Assembly (NCBI GenBank): GCA_017443295.1
Contig: JAFSNT010000052.1
Location: 1-44,148 of the forward strand
Source of the DNA: Clostridia bacterium
Lineage (GTDB): Bacteria; Bacillota; Clostridia; Christensenellales; Aristaeellaceae
Length of the DNA: 44,148 nucleotides
Direction of reading: 5' to 3'
Translations under genes and position numbers: made by a program
The notes under the pieces: model-generated
Seen by the model: the letters and a program-made list of their open reading frames with translations, nothing else
Database searches by the model: none
Told to the model about the DNA's origin: nothing
Shown here: positions 22,857-31,727 of the stretch, piece by piece
Position numbering within the stretch: position 1 is the first letter of the stretch
Layout of the letters: each line of letters starts with the position of its first letter

Positions 22857-22886
22857 GATTTGAGTTGCGGTATTCCTGAAAGAATC

Positions 22887-22918
22887 AAAACGCCCTGCAA
22901 ATCGTCGATTCGCAGGGC
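22887..22918 (-). terminator. Terminator of the tRNA pair
   Basis: On the minus strand GCCCTGCGAATCG pairs with CGATTTGCAGGGC (13 positions, one wobble) and is followed by GTTTTGATT. It lies 11 bases after tRNA-Pro. Confidence 0.8.
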
Positions 22919-22928
22919 AAAAATACAG

Positions 22929-23002
22929 TCGAAGTGGTGGGATTCGAACCCACGGCCTTTTGGTCCCGAACCAAACGCGCTACCAGACTGCGCTACACCT
23001 CG
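22929..23002 (-). tRNA. tRNA-Pro (anticodon CGG)
   Basis: The reverse complement folds into a full cloverleaf: acceptor CGAGGTG/CACTTCG with one G-U pair, D arm with AGTCTGGTAGCGC, anticodon stem TTTGG/CCAAA with loop TTCGGGA, and T arm GTGGG/CCCAC with TTCGAAT. The CCA end is not encoded. It follows tRNA-Thr by seven bases. Confidence 0.95.
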
Positions 23003-23009
23003 AAAAAAA

Positions 23010-23085
23010 TGGAGCCGATAAAGGGACTCGAACCCTTGACCTGATGATTACGAATCAGCCGCTCTACCAACTGAGCTATATCGGC
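23010..23085 (-). tRNA. tRNA-Thr (anticodon CGT)
   Basis: Cloverleaf with acceptor GCCGATA/TATCGGC, D arm GCTC/GAGC, T arm AAGGG/CCCTT, and loop TTCGTAA giving anticodon CGT. CCA is encoded. The anticodon stem has one mismatch (C28 against U42). An alternative pairing CTGAT/ATCAG would give an eight-base loop. It is first in the transcript after a consensus promoter. Confidence 0.88.
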
Positions 23086-23112
23086 ACACTGGCCTTTCCG
23101 CCAGCAACGGAT

Positions 23113-23141
23113 ATTATACCAGAGACGGGGCGGATTGTCAA
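23113..23141 (-). promoter_or_regulatory. Consensus promoter of the tRNA pair
   Basis: Minus strand TTGACA (23136-23141), 17-base spacer, TATAAT (23113-23118): a perfect sigma-A match, as expected for stable RNA genes. Confidence 0.9.
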
Positions 23142-23208
23142 TCCATTTCTTTTGTAAAGTTTTGGAATATTTTGGTAATTTCATTGAGGCCACCGCCCCA
23201 AAACGGGC

Positions 23209-23240
23209 ACATCCCCGCCCTCTTCCGAAAGCGGGGATGT
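23209..23240 (-). terminator. Hairpin at the end of the glucuronide operon
   Basis: ACATCCCCGC pairs perfectly with GCGGGGATGT across a 12-base loop, 24 bases after the last stop of the operon. GCCCGTTTTG follows on the minus strand. Confidence 0.7.
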
Positions 23241-23264
23241 ACACATGGGTGGAACGGGCGCCGT

Positions 23265-24074
23265 TCACTCGATCGTCACTTCTTCTTCGGCCGTAACCAC
23301 GTACTTGGCGTCGAACGTATAGAATTCCACGCTGACGACGCTCCGCCCCTTGAGCAGGGAATAGATTTCCGAATCGAAGTTGAAGCCGGAGAAGGTTTTG
23401 AGCCAGATGTTTTCCACGTGCTTCATGCCGAGCCTTGTGCCGTCGTTCGCCACCAATACCATGGCGTTGACCTCCACTCCGTTCAGCACCTCTTCCACGC
23501 CCTCCACGCTCAGGCACACCTGGGCGAAAGGATCGGAAATCAGGCTGACCGTGCCGTCGAGCATGACCACAAGCCCCTCCATGGGGCCGAAGGTGCTGTC
23601 CCAGCCCAGGCGCTTGAACACCGCCGGAACCTCGCTCAGCCGGTAATAGGAGAAGGGATAGGACTGGAATAGCGCGGCCTTGCCTTTGAAGGTGGTGGTT
23701 GTTTGCTCGCCCTTGTCGTTCACGATGACGTCAACGGAGGAATCGTCGGTGATTTCCTCGCCGCCGTACATGGCGAGCATTTCCTCGCTTTCCGCGTACA
23801 CGGGAAAAATCACGCCGGTGATTTCCCGCCCGTCGGGCATGTAATGGAACGAACCGCCCGCGTAAACCATCATCAGGGGCTTCACGCGGGTGGCGGAGGA
23901 CACGGAATCGTAATGGCCCGCCGTGGTCTCCGCCTCGTAGAACAGCTCGTATGGGATGGTCATCAGGACAAACACGCCGTCGAAGTCCGCATCTTCCGCG
24001 GGTTCTTCGGCGGCTGCGCCAAAGCAGCAGCCCAGTGCGGCCAGGGTAAGCAGCAGCGCAAGCATCCTTTTCAT
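23265..24074 (-). CDS. Secreted protein of unknown function
   Basis: A 269-residue exported protein that I do not recognise with certainty. Residues 1-23 are a signal peptide (MKRMLALLLTLAALGCCFGAAAEE); the Cys pair could also serve lipidation but the context is not a clean lipobox. The mature part begins FDGVFVLMTIPYELFYEAET followed by a VSSATRVKP motif, is rich in beta-type sequence and ends in an acidic tail. Similar openings occur in secreted Clostridia proteins of unassigned function. An upstream GTG (24080) is possible; the ATG follows AGGGG. It lies 79 bases after kdgK and is the last gene of the glucuronide operon, so it may act outside the cell on the same substrate. Confidence 0.7.
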   Translation of the reverse strand: MKRMLALLLTLAALGCCFGAAAEEPAEDADFDGVFVLMTIPYELFYEAETTAGHYDSVSSATRVKPLMMVYAGGSFHYMPDGREITGVIFPVYAESEEMLAMYGGEEITDDSSVDVIVNDKGEQTTTTFKGKAALFQSYPFSYYRLSEVPAVFKRLGWDSTFGPMEGLVVMLDGTVSLISDPFAQVCLSVEGVEEVLNGVEVNAMVLVANDGTRLGMKHVENIWLKTFSGFNFDSEIYSLLKGRSVVSVEFYTFDAKYVVTAEEEVTIE

Positions 24075-24153
24075 CAGCACGGTTCCCCTTTCAGTGTGCG
24101 GTATCTCCTCGCCGCGCGTGACGCCGGGAAAGTCCCCGCCGGGGGAAGCTTCA

Positions 24154-25254
24154 TTAACGCTTCACCCGGGCGCTGCCGTTCTTCATGATGGATTCCACTT
24201 CTTCCTTGCTGGCCATGGAAGTGTCGCCGGGGGTGGTCATGGCGAGCGCGCCGTGGGCCGCGCCGTAGTTCACGGCCAGCTCGGGGTCGCCGGTGGTGAT
24301 CAGGCCGTACACCAGGCCGGAAGCGAAGGAATCGCCGCCGCCCACGCGGTCCAGGATCTCCAGGCCGTTGTATTCCTTGGACATATGCACCTTGCCGTCC
24401 GCCCAGCAGATGGCCTTCCAGTCGTTGATGGTGGCGGTTTTCACGGTGCGCAGGGTGGTGGCGATGGCCTTGAAGTTGGGATACTGCCGGGCGGCTTCTT
24501 CGATCATCTTGTAATAGCCGTCTAAGTTCAGTTCCTTCAGGTTTTCATCGTTGCCCTCTACCTGCAGGCCTAAGCAGGCGGTGAAGTCTTCCTCGTTGCC
24601 GATCATCACGTCCACGTACTGGGCCACTTCCTTGTTGACCTGCCGGGCTTTTTCCAGGCCGCCGATGGCAGACCACATGGAGGGACGGTAGTTCAGGTCG
24701 TAGGAGATCATGGTGCCGTACTTCTTGGCAATCTTGCAGGCTTCGATGACGGTTTCGCAGCTCTGTTCGGACAGGGCCGCGTAAATGCCGCCGGTGTGCA
24801 GCCAGCGAACGCCCAGCGTGCCGAAGACGTATTCAAAATCGAAGTCCTCGGGCTTGGCCTGGGAGATGGCGGTGTTGGCGCGGTCGGAGCAGCCCACGGC
24901 GCCGCGGATGCCATAGCCGCGTTCGGTGAAGTTCAGGCCGTTGCGGCACAGGCGGCCGATGCCGTCCGTCTTCTTCCAGCAGATCAGGCTGGTGTCCACG
25001 CCGCCCTGCTCGATCAGGTCCTTGAGCAGCTTGCCCACTTCGTTGTCGGCAAAGGCGGTCAGCACGCCGGTGCGCATGCCGAAGCACTTATGCAGGCCGC
25101 GCACCACGTTGTATTCGCCGCCGCCCTCCCAGGCCTTGAATTCCCGGGCGGTGCGGATGCGGCCCTCGCCGGGATCCAGGCGCAGCATGATTTCGCCCAA
25201 GGATACGGCGTCGTATTTGCATTCGTTGGCAGGCTTCACGTTCAGATTCAGCAT
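24154..25254 (-). CDS. kdgK: 2-dehydro-3-deoxygluconokinase, PfkB family
   Basis: A 366-residue PfkB-family sugar kinase. The start VSLGEIMLRLDPGEGRIRTA, the GGGEYNVVRGL loop that contacts the sugar and the catalytic GGGDSFASGL (Asp as base) match 2-keto-3-deoxygluconate kinases. It phosphorylates KDG, the end product of the hexuronate isomerase pathway, before aldol cleavage to pyruvate and glyceraldehyde-3-phosphate. It follows the GH3 gene by 24 bases with AGGAGGG. Its presence in the operon supports glucuronate as the liberated sugar. The isomerase, reductase and dehydratase (uxaC, uxuB, uxuA) are not in the window and must be elsewhere. Confidence 0.85.
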   Translation of the reverse strand: MLNLNVKPANECKYDAVSLGEIMLRLDPGEGRIRTAREFKAWEGGGEYNVVRGLHKCFGMRTGVLTAFADNEVGKLLKDLIEQGGVDTSLICWKKTDGIGRLCRNGLNFTERGYGIRGAVGCSDRANTAISQAKPEDFDFEYVFGTLGVRWLHTGGIYAALSEQSCETVIEACKIAKKYGTMISYDLNYRPSMWSAIGGLEKARQVNKEVAQYVDVMIGNEEDFTACLGLQVEGNDENLKELNLDGYYKMIEEAARQYPNFKAIATTLRTVKTATINDWKAICWADGKVHMSKEYNGLEILDRVGGGDSFASGLVYGLITTGDPELAVNYGAAHGALAMTTPGDTSMASKEEVESIMKNGSARVKR

Positions 25255-25278
25255 GATTGGTCCCTCCTGATTGATTTT

Positions 25279-27543
25279 TTATGCTTTGTTCAATTGATCA
25301 AGCAGCTGTTCCTGTGCCTCAAGCGTCATATTGCCGAAGGAAACGAAGGTGCGAAGCGGCATATAACGCATCATGGCCATGCTCATTTCGGCGTTGATGG
25401 CGGCGTCCTCCCCCGCGTCTTCCCCGCCGCCCATCACGCCCATGGCCGCCTGCATGGTGTTCTGGAGGATGGCCAGGGCCTTTTCGTCCAGATCCATCAC
25501 GATGGTGTCGGCGTCGTAGTGCCGGGGCAGCGCTTTGGTGCCGGTCACGTGCAGATTGACCGCCAGCTCCACGTCTTCCGCGTTGCGGCAGATTTCAATA
25601 TCGTAATCGCCGGTCACCACGTGCCAGTCGTGAAGCGCCGTGTTCCAGTAGGCAAAGGAATGCTGATCCAAAGTGAAGGATACGGTTTTGGTTTCGCCGG
25701 GCTGAAGCTCCACCTTTTCAAAGCCCTTGAGTTCCCGGATGGGGCGGATCAGATCGGTCTTGGGCGGGGCCACGTACAGCTGCACCACTTCCTTGCCGGG
25801 CAGCGCGCCCACGTTTTTTACGTCCACCTGCACGGTCACGGTATCGGTATCTTTGATGCTGTCCGCAGACAGGCGCAGGTTGGCATACTTGAATTGCGTG
25901 TAGCTCAGGCCGTAGCCGAAGGGGAACAGCACGGGCTGCAGCTTGCTGGTGTACCAGCGATAGCCCACGAACACACCCTCCGTGTATTCCGCCCGGTTGC
26001 CCTCGCCGCCGTAGGTCAGATAGCAGGGCGTATCCTCCAAATGCTCCGGCAGGGTTTCGGGCAGGCGGCCGCAGGGGTTCACCTCGCCGTACAGCACGGC
26101 GCGGCTGGCATAGCCCACGTTCTGGCCGCCCAAATACCCCTCGATCACGCCCTTCGCGCAGTCGATCCAGGGCATTTCCACGGGGGAGCCGTTGTACAAA
26201 AGCACCACCGTGTTGGGGTTGGCCTTGGCCACCGCTTCGATCAGCGCCACCTGGTTTTCCGGCATGCGCATGTGGGTGCGGTCGTAGCCTTCGCTTTCAA
26301 AGCTGTCCGGCAGACCGGCCACCACCACGGCCTTGTCCGCCGCTTTGGCCGCTTCCACGGCCTGGGCCAGCAGGGCGTCGTCGGTGACTTCGGCTTTGAT
26401 GGCATAGCCTTGGGCATAGGTGATGTTCTGTTCACCCGCCAGGGCGTCCAAAAGGGACGTGACCTTGAAGCTGTTGATATGGGAGCTGCCGCCGCCCTGA
26501 TAACGGGGCTTCGCCGCGAATTCGCCAATGACGGCCACTTTTTCTTCTTTCCTGAAGGGCAGAATGCCGTCCTCGTTTTTCAGCAGCACCATGCACTCGG
26601 CGGCGGCCCGGCCTGCCAGGGCGTGGTCGGCTTCCTTGTCCCAGGGCGTTTCGGGCTTGGCGTTGTTCAGATAGCGCAGGTTCACGTCCAGGATGCGCTC
26701 CACGGCCTGATCCACATATTTTTCATCCAGACGGCCTTCCTGAACGGCTTTCATGACCGCCCGATCCCGCTCCCCATTGCTGGAGGGCATTTCCAAATCG
26801 AGGCCCGCTTCCACGCCCTTCACCCGGTCGCTTACCGCGCCCCAGTCGCTCATAACGTAGCCGTCAAAGCCCCATTCGTTGCGCAGCAGGTCGGTGAGCA
26901 GCCATTGATGCTGGCTGGCGTATTCGCCGTTCAGCTTATTGTAGGAACACATGAAGGTCCAGGCGTGGCCCCGCTTGGCGGAGGCTTCAAAGGCGGGCAG
27001 GTAAATTTCCCGCAGGGTGCGTTCGTCCACCACGCTATCGCTGGACATGCGGCGGTGTTCCTGGTTGTTGGCGGCGAAATGCTTCACGCTGACGCCCACG
27101 TTTTTGCTCTGCACCCCCTGGATCAGGCTGACGGCCAATTCGCCCGCCAGATAGGGGTCTTCGCTCATGTATTCAAAGTTCCGGCCGCACAGGGGGGAGC
27201 GCTTGATGTTGATGGCGGGACCCAGGTTCACGCCCACCTGCTCGTGCTGGCACTGGTCGCCCATGGCTTCGCCCACCCGGCGGAGAAGCTTTCGGTCAAA
27301 GCTGGCCGCCATGGCGCAGGCGGCGGGGAAACACACGGCGGGGATGCTTTCGTTGAGGCCCAGATGGTCGCTCTTTTCCGCCTGCTTGCGCAGGCCGTGG
27401 GGGCCGTCGGACACCATCACGGATTCGATGCCGAGGCGCGGGATGGGCTGGGTATGCCAGAAATCCAGGCCGGACAGCATGGAGCATTTTTCCTCCAAGG
27501 TCATTTGCCGGACGAGTTCTTTGGCGGTTTTCTTTTCGTTCAT
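25279..27543 (-). CDS. bglX: GH3 beta-glucosidase
   Basis: A 754-residue glycoside hydrolase family 3 enzyme without a signal peptide, hence cytosolic. It has the N-terminal barrel with MVSDGPHGLR, the substrate-binding KHFAANNQEHRR (154-165) and the nucleophile Asp233 in GYVMSDWGA, then the alpha/beta sandwich (about 325-550) with VVVAGLPDSFESEGYDRT and a C-terminal fibronectin III-like domain (about 600-700). It should remove terminal beta-linked glucose (or xylose) from oligosaccharides or aryl glycosides. Its ATG is two bases after the GH2 stop, so the two are translationally coupled, which suggests the two glycosidases work on the same imported molecule. The symbol is by family only. Confidence 0.9.
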   Translation of the reverse strand: MNEKKTAKELVRQMTLEEKCSMLSGLDFWHTQPIPRLGIESVMVSDGPHGLRKQAEKSDHLGLNESIPAVCFPAACAMAASFDRKLLRRVGEAMGDQCQHEQVGVNLGPAINIKRSPLCGRNFEYMSEDPYLAGELAVSLIQGVQSKNVGVSVKHFAANNQEHRRMSSDSVVDERTLREIYLPAFEASAKRGHAWTFMCSYNKLNGEYASQHQWLLTDLLRNEWGFDGYVMSDWGAVSDRVKGVEAGLDLEMPSSNGERDRAVMKAVQEGRLDEKYVDQAVERILDVNLRYLNNAKPETPWDKEADHALAGRAAAECMVLLKNEDGILPFRKEEKVAVIGEFAAKPRYQGGGSSHINSFKVTSLLDALAGEQNITYAQGYAIKAEVTDDALLAQAVEAAKAADKAVVVAGLPDSFESEGYDRTHMRMPENQVALIEAVAKANPNTVVLLYNGSPVEMPWIDCAKGVIEGYLGGQNVGYASRAVLYGEVNPCGRLPETLPEHLEDTPCYLTYGGEGNRAEYTEGVFVGYRWYTSKLQPVLFPFGYGLSYTQFKYANLRLSADSIKDTDTVTVQVDVKNVGALPGKEVVQLYVAPPKTDLIRPIRELKGFEKVELQPGETKTVSFTLDQHSFAYWNTALHDWHVVTGDYDIEICRNAEDVELAVNLHVTGTKALPRHYDADTIVMDLDEKALAILQNTMQAAMGVMGGGEDAGEDAAINAEMSMAMMRYMPLRTFVSFGNMTLEAQEQLLDQLNKA

Positions 27544-27544
27544 A

Positions 27545-29344
27545 TCATTTGACCTCCCAGCGTTTTTTCATGGTGTAGGCGGCGTCCTTGGGCTGGCGGG
27601 CGCGGGTGAACAGGCCCTTTTTGTTGCCGTTGACCCGGAAAACGCCCTGGCCCGTCTGGAAATCGGCGAAGTTCCAGGCCAATTCGCCCTGGACGAAGGC
27701 ATAGCGGTCAAAGACGCTGAAATTCATATCCATGTATTCGCTCTGGTATTCCTGGCTCCACATGACGCTGGGCAGCTTGTGCAGCGTGTCCAGCGTGTCG
27801 GTGCCGAATTCGGTGAACACGAAGGGCACGCGCAGGTTCTTTTCGGCCCACTGATCCATTTCCTCGATGAACTGGGCCTCCGCGCCTTTCAGATCGCCGC
27901 CGCTGATGTACCAGCCGTAATACCGGTTCAGGCAGATGAAATCCATGAGGGGGTAGCACTGGCAGCGGTCGAGGCTGCTGGTCTTTTCCAGCACGCCGGT
28001 GACGGGGCGGTGCTGGGGGTCGATCTCCCTGGCCAGGTCAAAGAGCGGCGCGAAGTAATCGTGGGAGGCCTGGGTGATGGTTTCGGCCTCGTTGAAGATG
28101 CTCCAGCCCAGGACGGATGGATGGTTCTTGTCCCGGCGTATCATTTCCTCCACCGCGGCCTTGTGGTTTTTGAGCAGCAGATTTACGTCGGGGCAGTCGC
28201 CGAAGAAGCCGTTGGACTTGCCCGCGCCCGACGCCAGGAAGTTGGCGATAGAGCGCATCATGCCAACGCCGGGCACCTCGTCGATGATGAGGAAGCCCTC
28301 CTCGTCCGCCATGCGGTACCATTCTTCGGCGTAAGGATAATGGCTGGTGCGGAAGCAGTTGGCGTTCAGCCACTTCATGCACTCAAAATCCCGCTTGGCC
28401 ACGGCGTAGCTGAAGCCCCGGCCGATGATATCCGCGTCCTCATGCTTGCCGAAGCCCTTCAAATAGACGGGCTGGCCGTTGACGAGGATTTTTTCGTTTT
28501 CGATGGCGACAGTGCGGATGCCGATCTTCCCGTCGTACCGGTCCACGGTCTGGGCGCCCTTTTTCAGCAGAACGGTCAGGGTATAGAGGTAAGCGTTCCG
28601 CACCTGCCACAGGCGGGGATTTTCTACGATCAGTTCCCCGGTTTTGCCCTGAGCGGAAGCAACGAGTGCGCCGTCCCGATCCCTTAATTCGACACAAACG
28701 CCATAATCTCCTTCGGCGTCCACAGAATAATTGATGAAAGCGCGGTTTTCTTCCAGGCGGTAGGTCAGGTCGTAATCCTGAATGGCCTCCTCCGGCGTCC
28801 GCACCAGGCACACGCTGCGGTGAATGCCGGAATAATTGAAGAAATCAAAATACCCCGCCGCCTGCTTGCTGCCGTCCGCCCGGCGAAGCACCGTGCCGCA
28901 GGGGATGCTGGTTTCGTTCAGCTCGTTGTTGGCTTTGACGGACAGCAGGTTGCGCCCGGGACGCAGCAGGGCCGTCACCTCCGCCACCACGGGCAGGAAG
29001 CCGCCTTCGTGTTCCGCCGCCGGCACGCCGTTCATGTACACCCGGCAGCGGTGGGTCACGCTGCCGAAGCGGATGAAGTACCTTTGTCCGGGCCGGATCT
29101 CCTGGGCATACACGTCGGTTTCATACCAGAAATCGCCGCAGTAATCCCGCTGCCACGCTTCGGTGAACACATCGGCAAAGCTGGCGGGCACGGGCATGGA
29201 AATGGGCGCGGGCAGGCCCCGGGCCGCCCACTGTTCCTTTTCGCCCGCTTCCTGGGGATCGAACTGGAAGCGCCACAGGCCGTCGAGCAATTGGGCCTGG
29301 CGGATCTCGTTGCTGACGGGATATAATTCAGAGAAGTTCAGCAT
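27545..29344 (-). CDS. uidA: GH2 beta-glucuronidase
   Basis: A 599-residue GH2 enzyme aligned over its whole length with Escherichia coli GusA. Jelly-roll (about 15-180), immunoglobulin-like (185-275) and catalytic barrel (280-595) domains are present. Acid/base is Glu419 (WSIFNEAET), nucleophile Glu512 (FTEFGTDT). NGNKKGLFTR carries the Asn574-x-Lys576 pair that recognises the glucuronate carboxylate, the marker that separates glucuronidases from galactosidases. The loop between DEVPGVG (355-361) and RDKNHPS is as long as in E. coli, as in Loop-1 type gut enzymes that accept small aglycone glucuronides. There is no signal peptide. AAGGAGCG precedes the ATG; repeat copy D lies upstream, between this gene and the amidohydrolase-esterase gene. 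Confidence 0.95.
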   Translation of the reverse strand: MLNFSELYPVSNEIRQAQLLDGLWRFQFDPQEAGEKEQWAARGLPAPISMPVPASFADVFTEAWQRDYCGDFWYETDVYAQEIRPGQRYFIRFGSVTHRCRVYMNGVPAAEHEGGFLPVVAEVTALLRPGRNLLSVKANNELNETSIPCGTVLRRADGSKQAAGYFDFFNYSGIHRSVCLVRTPEEAIQDYDLTYRLEENRAFINYSVDAEGDYGVCVELRDRDGALVASAQGKTGELIVENPRLWQVRNAYLYTLTVLLKKGAQTVDRYDGKIGIRTVAIENEKILVNGQPVYLKGFGKHEDADIIGRGFSYAVAKRDFECMKWLNANCFRTSHYPYAEEWYRMADEEGFLIIDEVPGVGMMRSIANFLASGAGKSNGFFGDCPDVNLLLKNHKAAVEEMIRRDKNHPSVLGWSIFNEAETITQASHDYFAPLFDLAREIDPQHRPVTGVLEKTSSLDRCQCYPLMDFICLNRYYGWYISGGDLKGAEAQFIEEMDQWAEKNLRVPFVFTEFGTDTLDTLHKLPSVMWSQEYQSEYMDMNFSVFDRYAFVQGELAWNFADFQTGQGVFRVNGNKKGLFTRARQPKDAAYTMKKRWEVK

Positions 29345-29404
29345 GGTTCACGCTCCTTCTTTGTATCAGTTCAATCATACCTCTTAAAACACTTTGCGTA
29401 AGCA

Positions 29405-29523
29405 AGAGTGTTGAGAGTTGGGAGTTGAGAGTTGAGATATAATGATTGCTTTCATTCCGTTCACTGGATTTCCAAGGCAAAGAGTGAAAACCATAATAAT
29501 CTCAACTCTCCGCTCTCAACTCT
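29405..29523. repeat. Heptad-arm inverted repeat, copy D
   Basis: Left arm 29405-29438 (AGAGTGT, TGAGAGT, TGGGAGT, TGAGAGT, TGAGAT) and right arm 29499-29523 (ATCTCAA, CTCTCCG, CTCTCAA, CTCT) enclose a 60-base core. It lies inside the glucuronide operon, between the amidohydrolase-esterase and beta-glucuronidase genes. Confidence 0.9.
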
Positions 29524-29554
29524 GACTGAGAGCGTCTATAAAAGGACGATCAAC

Positions 29555-31708
29555 CTACATAATGCTTTCTGAGTTCTGCTGGGTGGCGGTTTCATCGCTG
29601 AAAACCATGATTTTGTCGGGGGCTTCCCCGTGGGTCTGCCACAGGGGAAGATTTTCGCCGTTGGGGTCGCCGGTCTTGGCGAAGTTGGTCAGATAGGCGG
29701 CCATGCGCCGGGAAAGCTCCCGATCCCAATCGGTGTTGGGCCGCCAGCTGTTTTGCAAAGTGCCGCACCAGTACCAGAGGTCAGCGCTGTGGAACGCGCC
29801 CCGGTCGTCGCCGGGCAGGTGTCGGCTGAAATGGGCGGCGTAGCAGGGGCCGATGCCCTGGGCTTCCGCCTCGTCCTCCCATTTCAGGATGGCGTGGTAC
29901 AGCTCCGGCTGCCATAAGTCCTGGCCGGTGGAACAGAGGATGTAAGGAATGTTGTGAAGCAGCCTGGTTTCGATGGCCTTGCTCACCGGGCAGGGGATCA
30001 GATCACCGTCGATGACGGGAGAGGTCACGGCCAGACCGCGATTCGCTTTCATAAGCAATTCGCCAAAAGTCTTTTGAATCCTCCACGCGCTGACGCGGCG
30101 CATATCCTCCATGGTTTTGCAGCCCAGCGCCTCCATCACCGCGTCGCCGAAGGACAGGTTTTCTTCCATGGTGTTTTTCCCGTCAAAGAACTCGCTGCGG
30201 CCCGCGCCGGAACACAGCACCGCCCGGCGGAACAGCCTCTTGGCCTTGGGGGAAATGCACAGCATTTGGACGCTCATGCAGCCCGCGCTTTGGCCCATGA
30301 GGGTCACGTTGTCCGGGTCGCCGCCGAAGGCCGCAATGTTGTCCCGCACCCATCGCAGGGCGGCCAGCTGGTCGTAAATGCCATAGTTGCCGGTATGGCC
30401 GCTTTCTCGCACGCCCTCGGAGGCGCAGAGGAAGCCGAATGGCCCTAAACGGTAATTGAGGGAAACGGCGATGACCCCCGCTTCCGTCCAGCAGGGGGGA
30501 GCCAAGTGCTTTTCCCCGCTGCTGCCGCCCAAGAACGCGCCGCCGTGAATGTACACGATCACGGGCAAAGGTTTATCCGGCTTTTCCACCGGCGTCCAGA
30601 TGTTCAGCCGCTGGCAGTCGTCGCCGTAGCGGAAGGGGATGTCCTTGCGGAACTCGTTGTAATAGAAGGGGTCTTCGCCTAAGGCTTCCGAACGGAAGGA
30701 GCGGAACTGCCAGCTGCACGGGCCAAAGTCCGTGGCGTCCAAGGTTTCTTCCCAGTGGGTGGTGACGGTGGGATAGGCAAAGCGCTCCGCGCTGGCATAG
30801 GGGATGCCTAAGTAGGCGCAACGCTTTTCATCCACCAAGCCCTTCACAGGGCCGCAGGGCGTTTCGGTCACGACGGTGTTTTCGTCGTCATGCAGCAGCT
30901 TGCCGAAGAGCTTTTCCGCGTTTTCATAGCAGATTTTCCGCATCACGGCTTCGGAAATCAGGCCCGCGGCGCATTTTTCCTCCAGCCAGTCGGCCAGGGG
31001 CGGCTGCCAGGGGCTATGTACGTCCACGGTGTCGGTGCCGAAGAGCAATTGATCCTGGAATTCCGCTAAGAATTTCAATCCAAACGCTTCGTCCCGGACG
31101 ACGGCGCAGAACCCGCTGCCCGCCGACAGGTCGGCGTACAGGTTGGGGTATTTCCGCAAAAGCTCCACCACCCGGCCGCCGGGGGCCACCGGGCCTTCGC
31201 CCCGGCTGTTGCGGCCCTCTTTGTCCGTAGGCGCGCCGCCGGAAATTTCGATCCAGAAGGGCTGGCTGTGGCCGATGATCTTCAAATGGGGGTGCTTTTT
31301 CAGGGTTTCTTCCAAAAGCGGCAGGCCCGGTTCGTCCACGATGCCGTACTGGAAGCCCACTTCCGGACTCATATGGAACAGCACGGGCATTTCCATGCTC
31401 TCCGCCGCCCCGAACAGCGCTTGCAGGAAGGGGCCGTCCATGCGCTGGTTCACGCTCAGCTCGCCCACGCCGATGGCTCCCGCTTCCTTGTATTCCGCCA
31501 GCCGGTCGAACACGGTTTCAGCGCTTTCCCCGTCCAGGCCGCACATCCAGTGCAGGCCGGGAACCTGGGCGCAGATGTCCCGGCACAGGCCGGTTTCCTC
31601 CACGCTCATCAAAACGGCGTGAGCAACGCCCTTTTTCCGCAGGTAATCCAGGCTTTCCCGCGCCTGTTCGGCGGAGGAAGCGTGCAGGTGAACGTCGATT
31701 TTTTTCAT
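29555..31708 (-). CDS. Amidohydrolase-carboxylesterase fusion
   Basis: One 717-residue frame with two enzymes. Residues 1 to about 272 are an amidohydrolase-type TIM barrel: metal motif IDVHLHAS (HxH), VLFHMSPE, IIGHSQP and LLFGTDTVDVHS give the expected His, His and Asp positions. Residues about 280-717 are a type B carboxylesterase (alpha/beta hydrolase): TPCGPVKGL, CAYLGIPYA, IVYIHGGAF (oxyanion hole), FGGDPDNVTLMGQSAGCMS with the GQSAG nucleophile elbow, and a C-terminal FAKTGDPN block. There is no signal peptide. It lies between the importer genes and beta-glucuronidase, so it may cleave ester or lactone bonds on the imported conjugate. ATG 31708 follows AAAGGGG; an upstream frame start lies in the preceding hairpin. 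I know no named enzyme with this pairing. Confidence 0.88.
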   Translation of the reverse strand: MKKIDVHLHASSAEQARESLDYLRKKGVAHAVLMSVEETGLCRDICAQVPGLHWMCGLDGESAETVFDRLAEYKEAGAIGVGELSVNQRMDGPFLQALFGAAESMEMPVLFHMSPEVGFQYGIVDEPGLPLLEETLKKHPHLKIIGHSQPFWIEISGGAPTDKEGRNSRGEGPVAPGGRVVELLRKYPNLYADLSAGSGFCAVVRDEAFGLKFLAEFQDQLLFGTDTVDVHSPWQPPLADWLEEKCAAGLISEAVMRKICYENAEKLFGKLLHDDENTVVTETPCGPVKGLVDEKRCAYLGIPYASAERFAYPTVTTHWEETLDATDFGPCSWQFRSFRSEALGEDPFYYNEFRKDIPFRYGDDCQRLNIWTPVEKPDKPLPVIVYIHGGAFLGGSSGEKHLAPPCWTEAGVIAVSLNYRLGPFGFLCASEGVRESGHTGNYGIYDQLAALRWVRDNIAAFGGDPDNVTLMGQSAGCMSVQMLCISPKAKRLFRRAVLCSGAGRSEFFDGKNTMEENLSFGDAVMEALGCKTMEDMRRVSAWRIQKTFGELLMKANRGLAVTSPVIDGDLIPCPVSKAIETRLLHNIPYILCSTGQDLWQPELYHAILKWEDEAEAQGIGPCYAAHFSRHLPGDDRGAFHSADLWYWCGTLQNSWRPNTDWDRELSRRMAAYLTNFAKTGDPNGENLPLWQTHGEAPDKIMVFSDETATQQNSESIM

Positions 31709-31727
31709 AGCGTTTTCCCCTTTAGTG

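Noticed and set aside
24796-27552. 918-residue plus-strand open frame opposite the GH3 and kinase genes
   Set aside because: Long antisense frames are common in GC-rich coding DNA. The product is His/Gly/Val-biased without motifs, while the minus strand encodes clear enzymes.
29555-31708. Pseudogene or sequencing artefact joining two genes
   Set aside because: Both domains are full length with intact catalytic motifs and an uninterrupted junction; it is kept as a true fusion, pending read-level confirmation.
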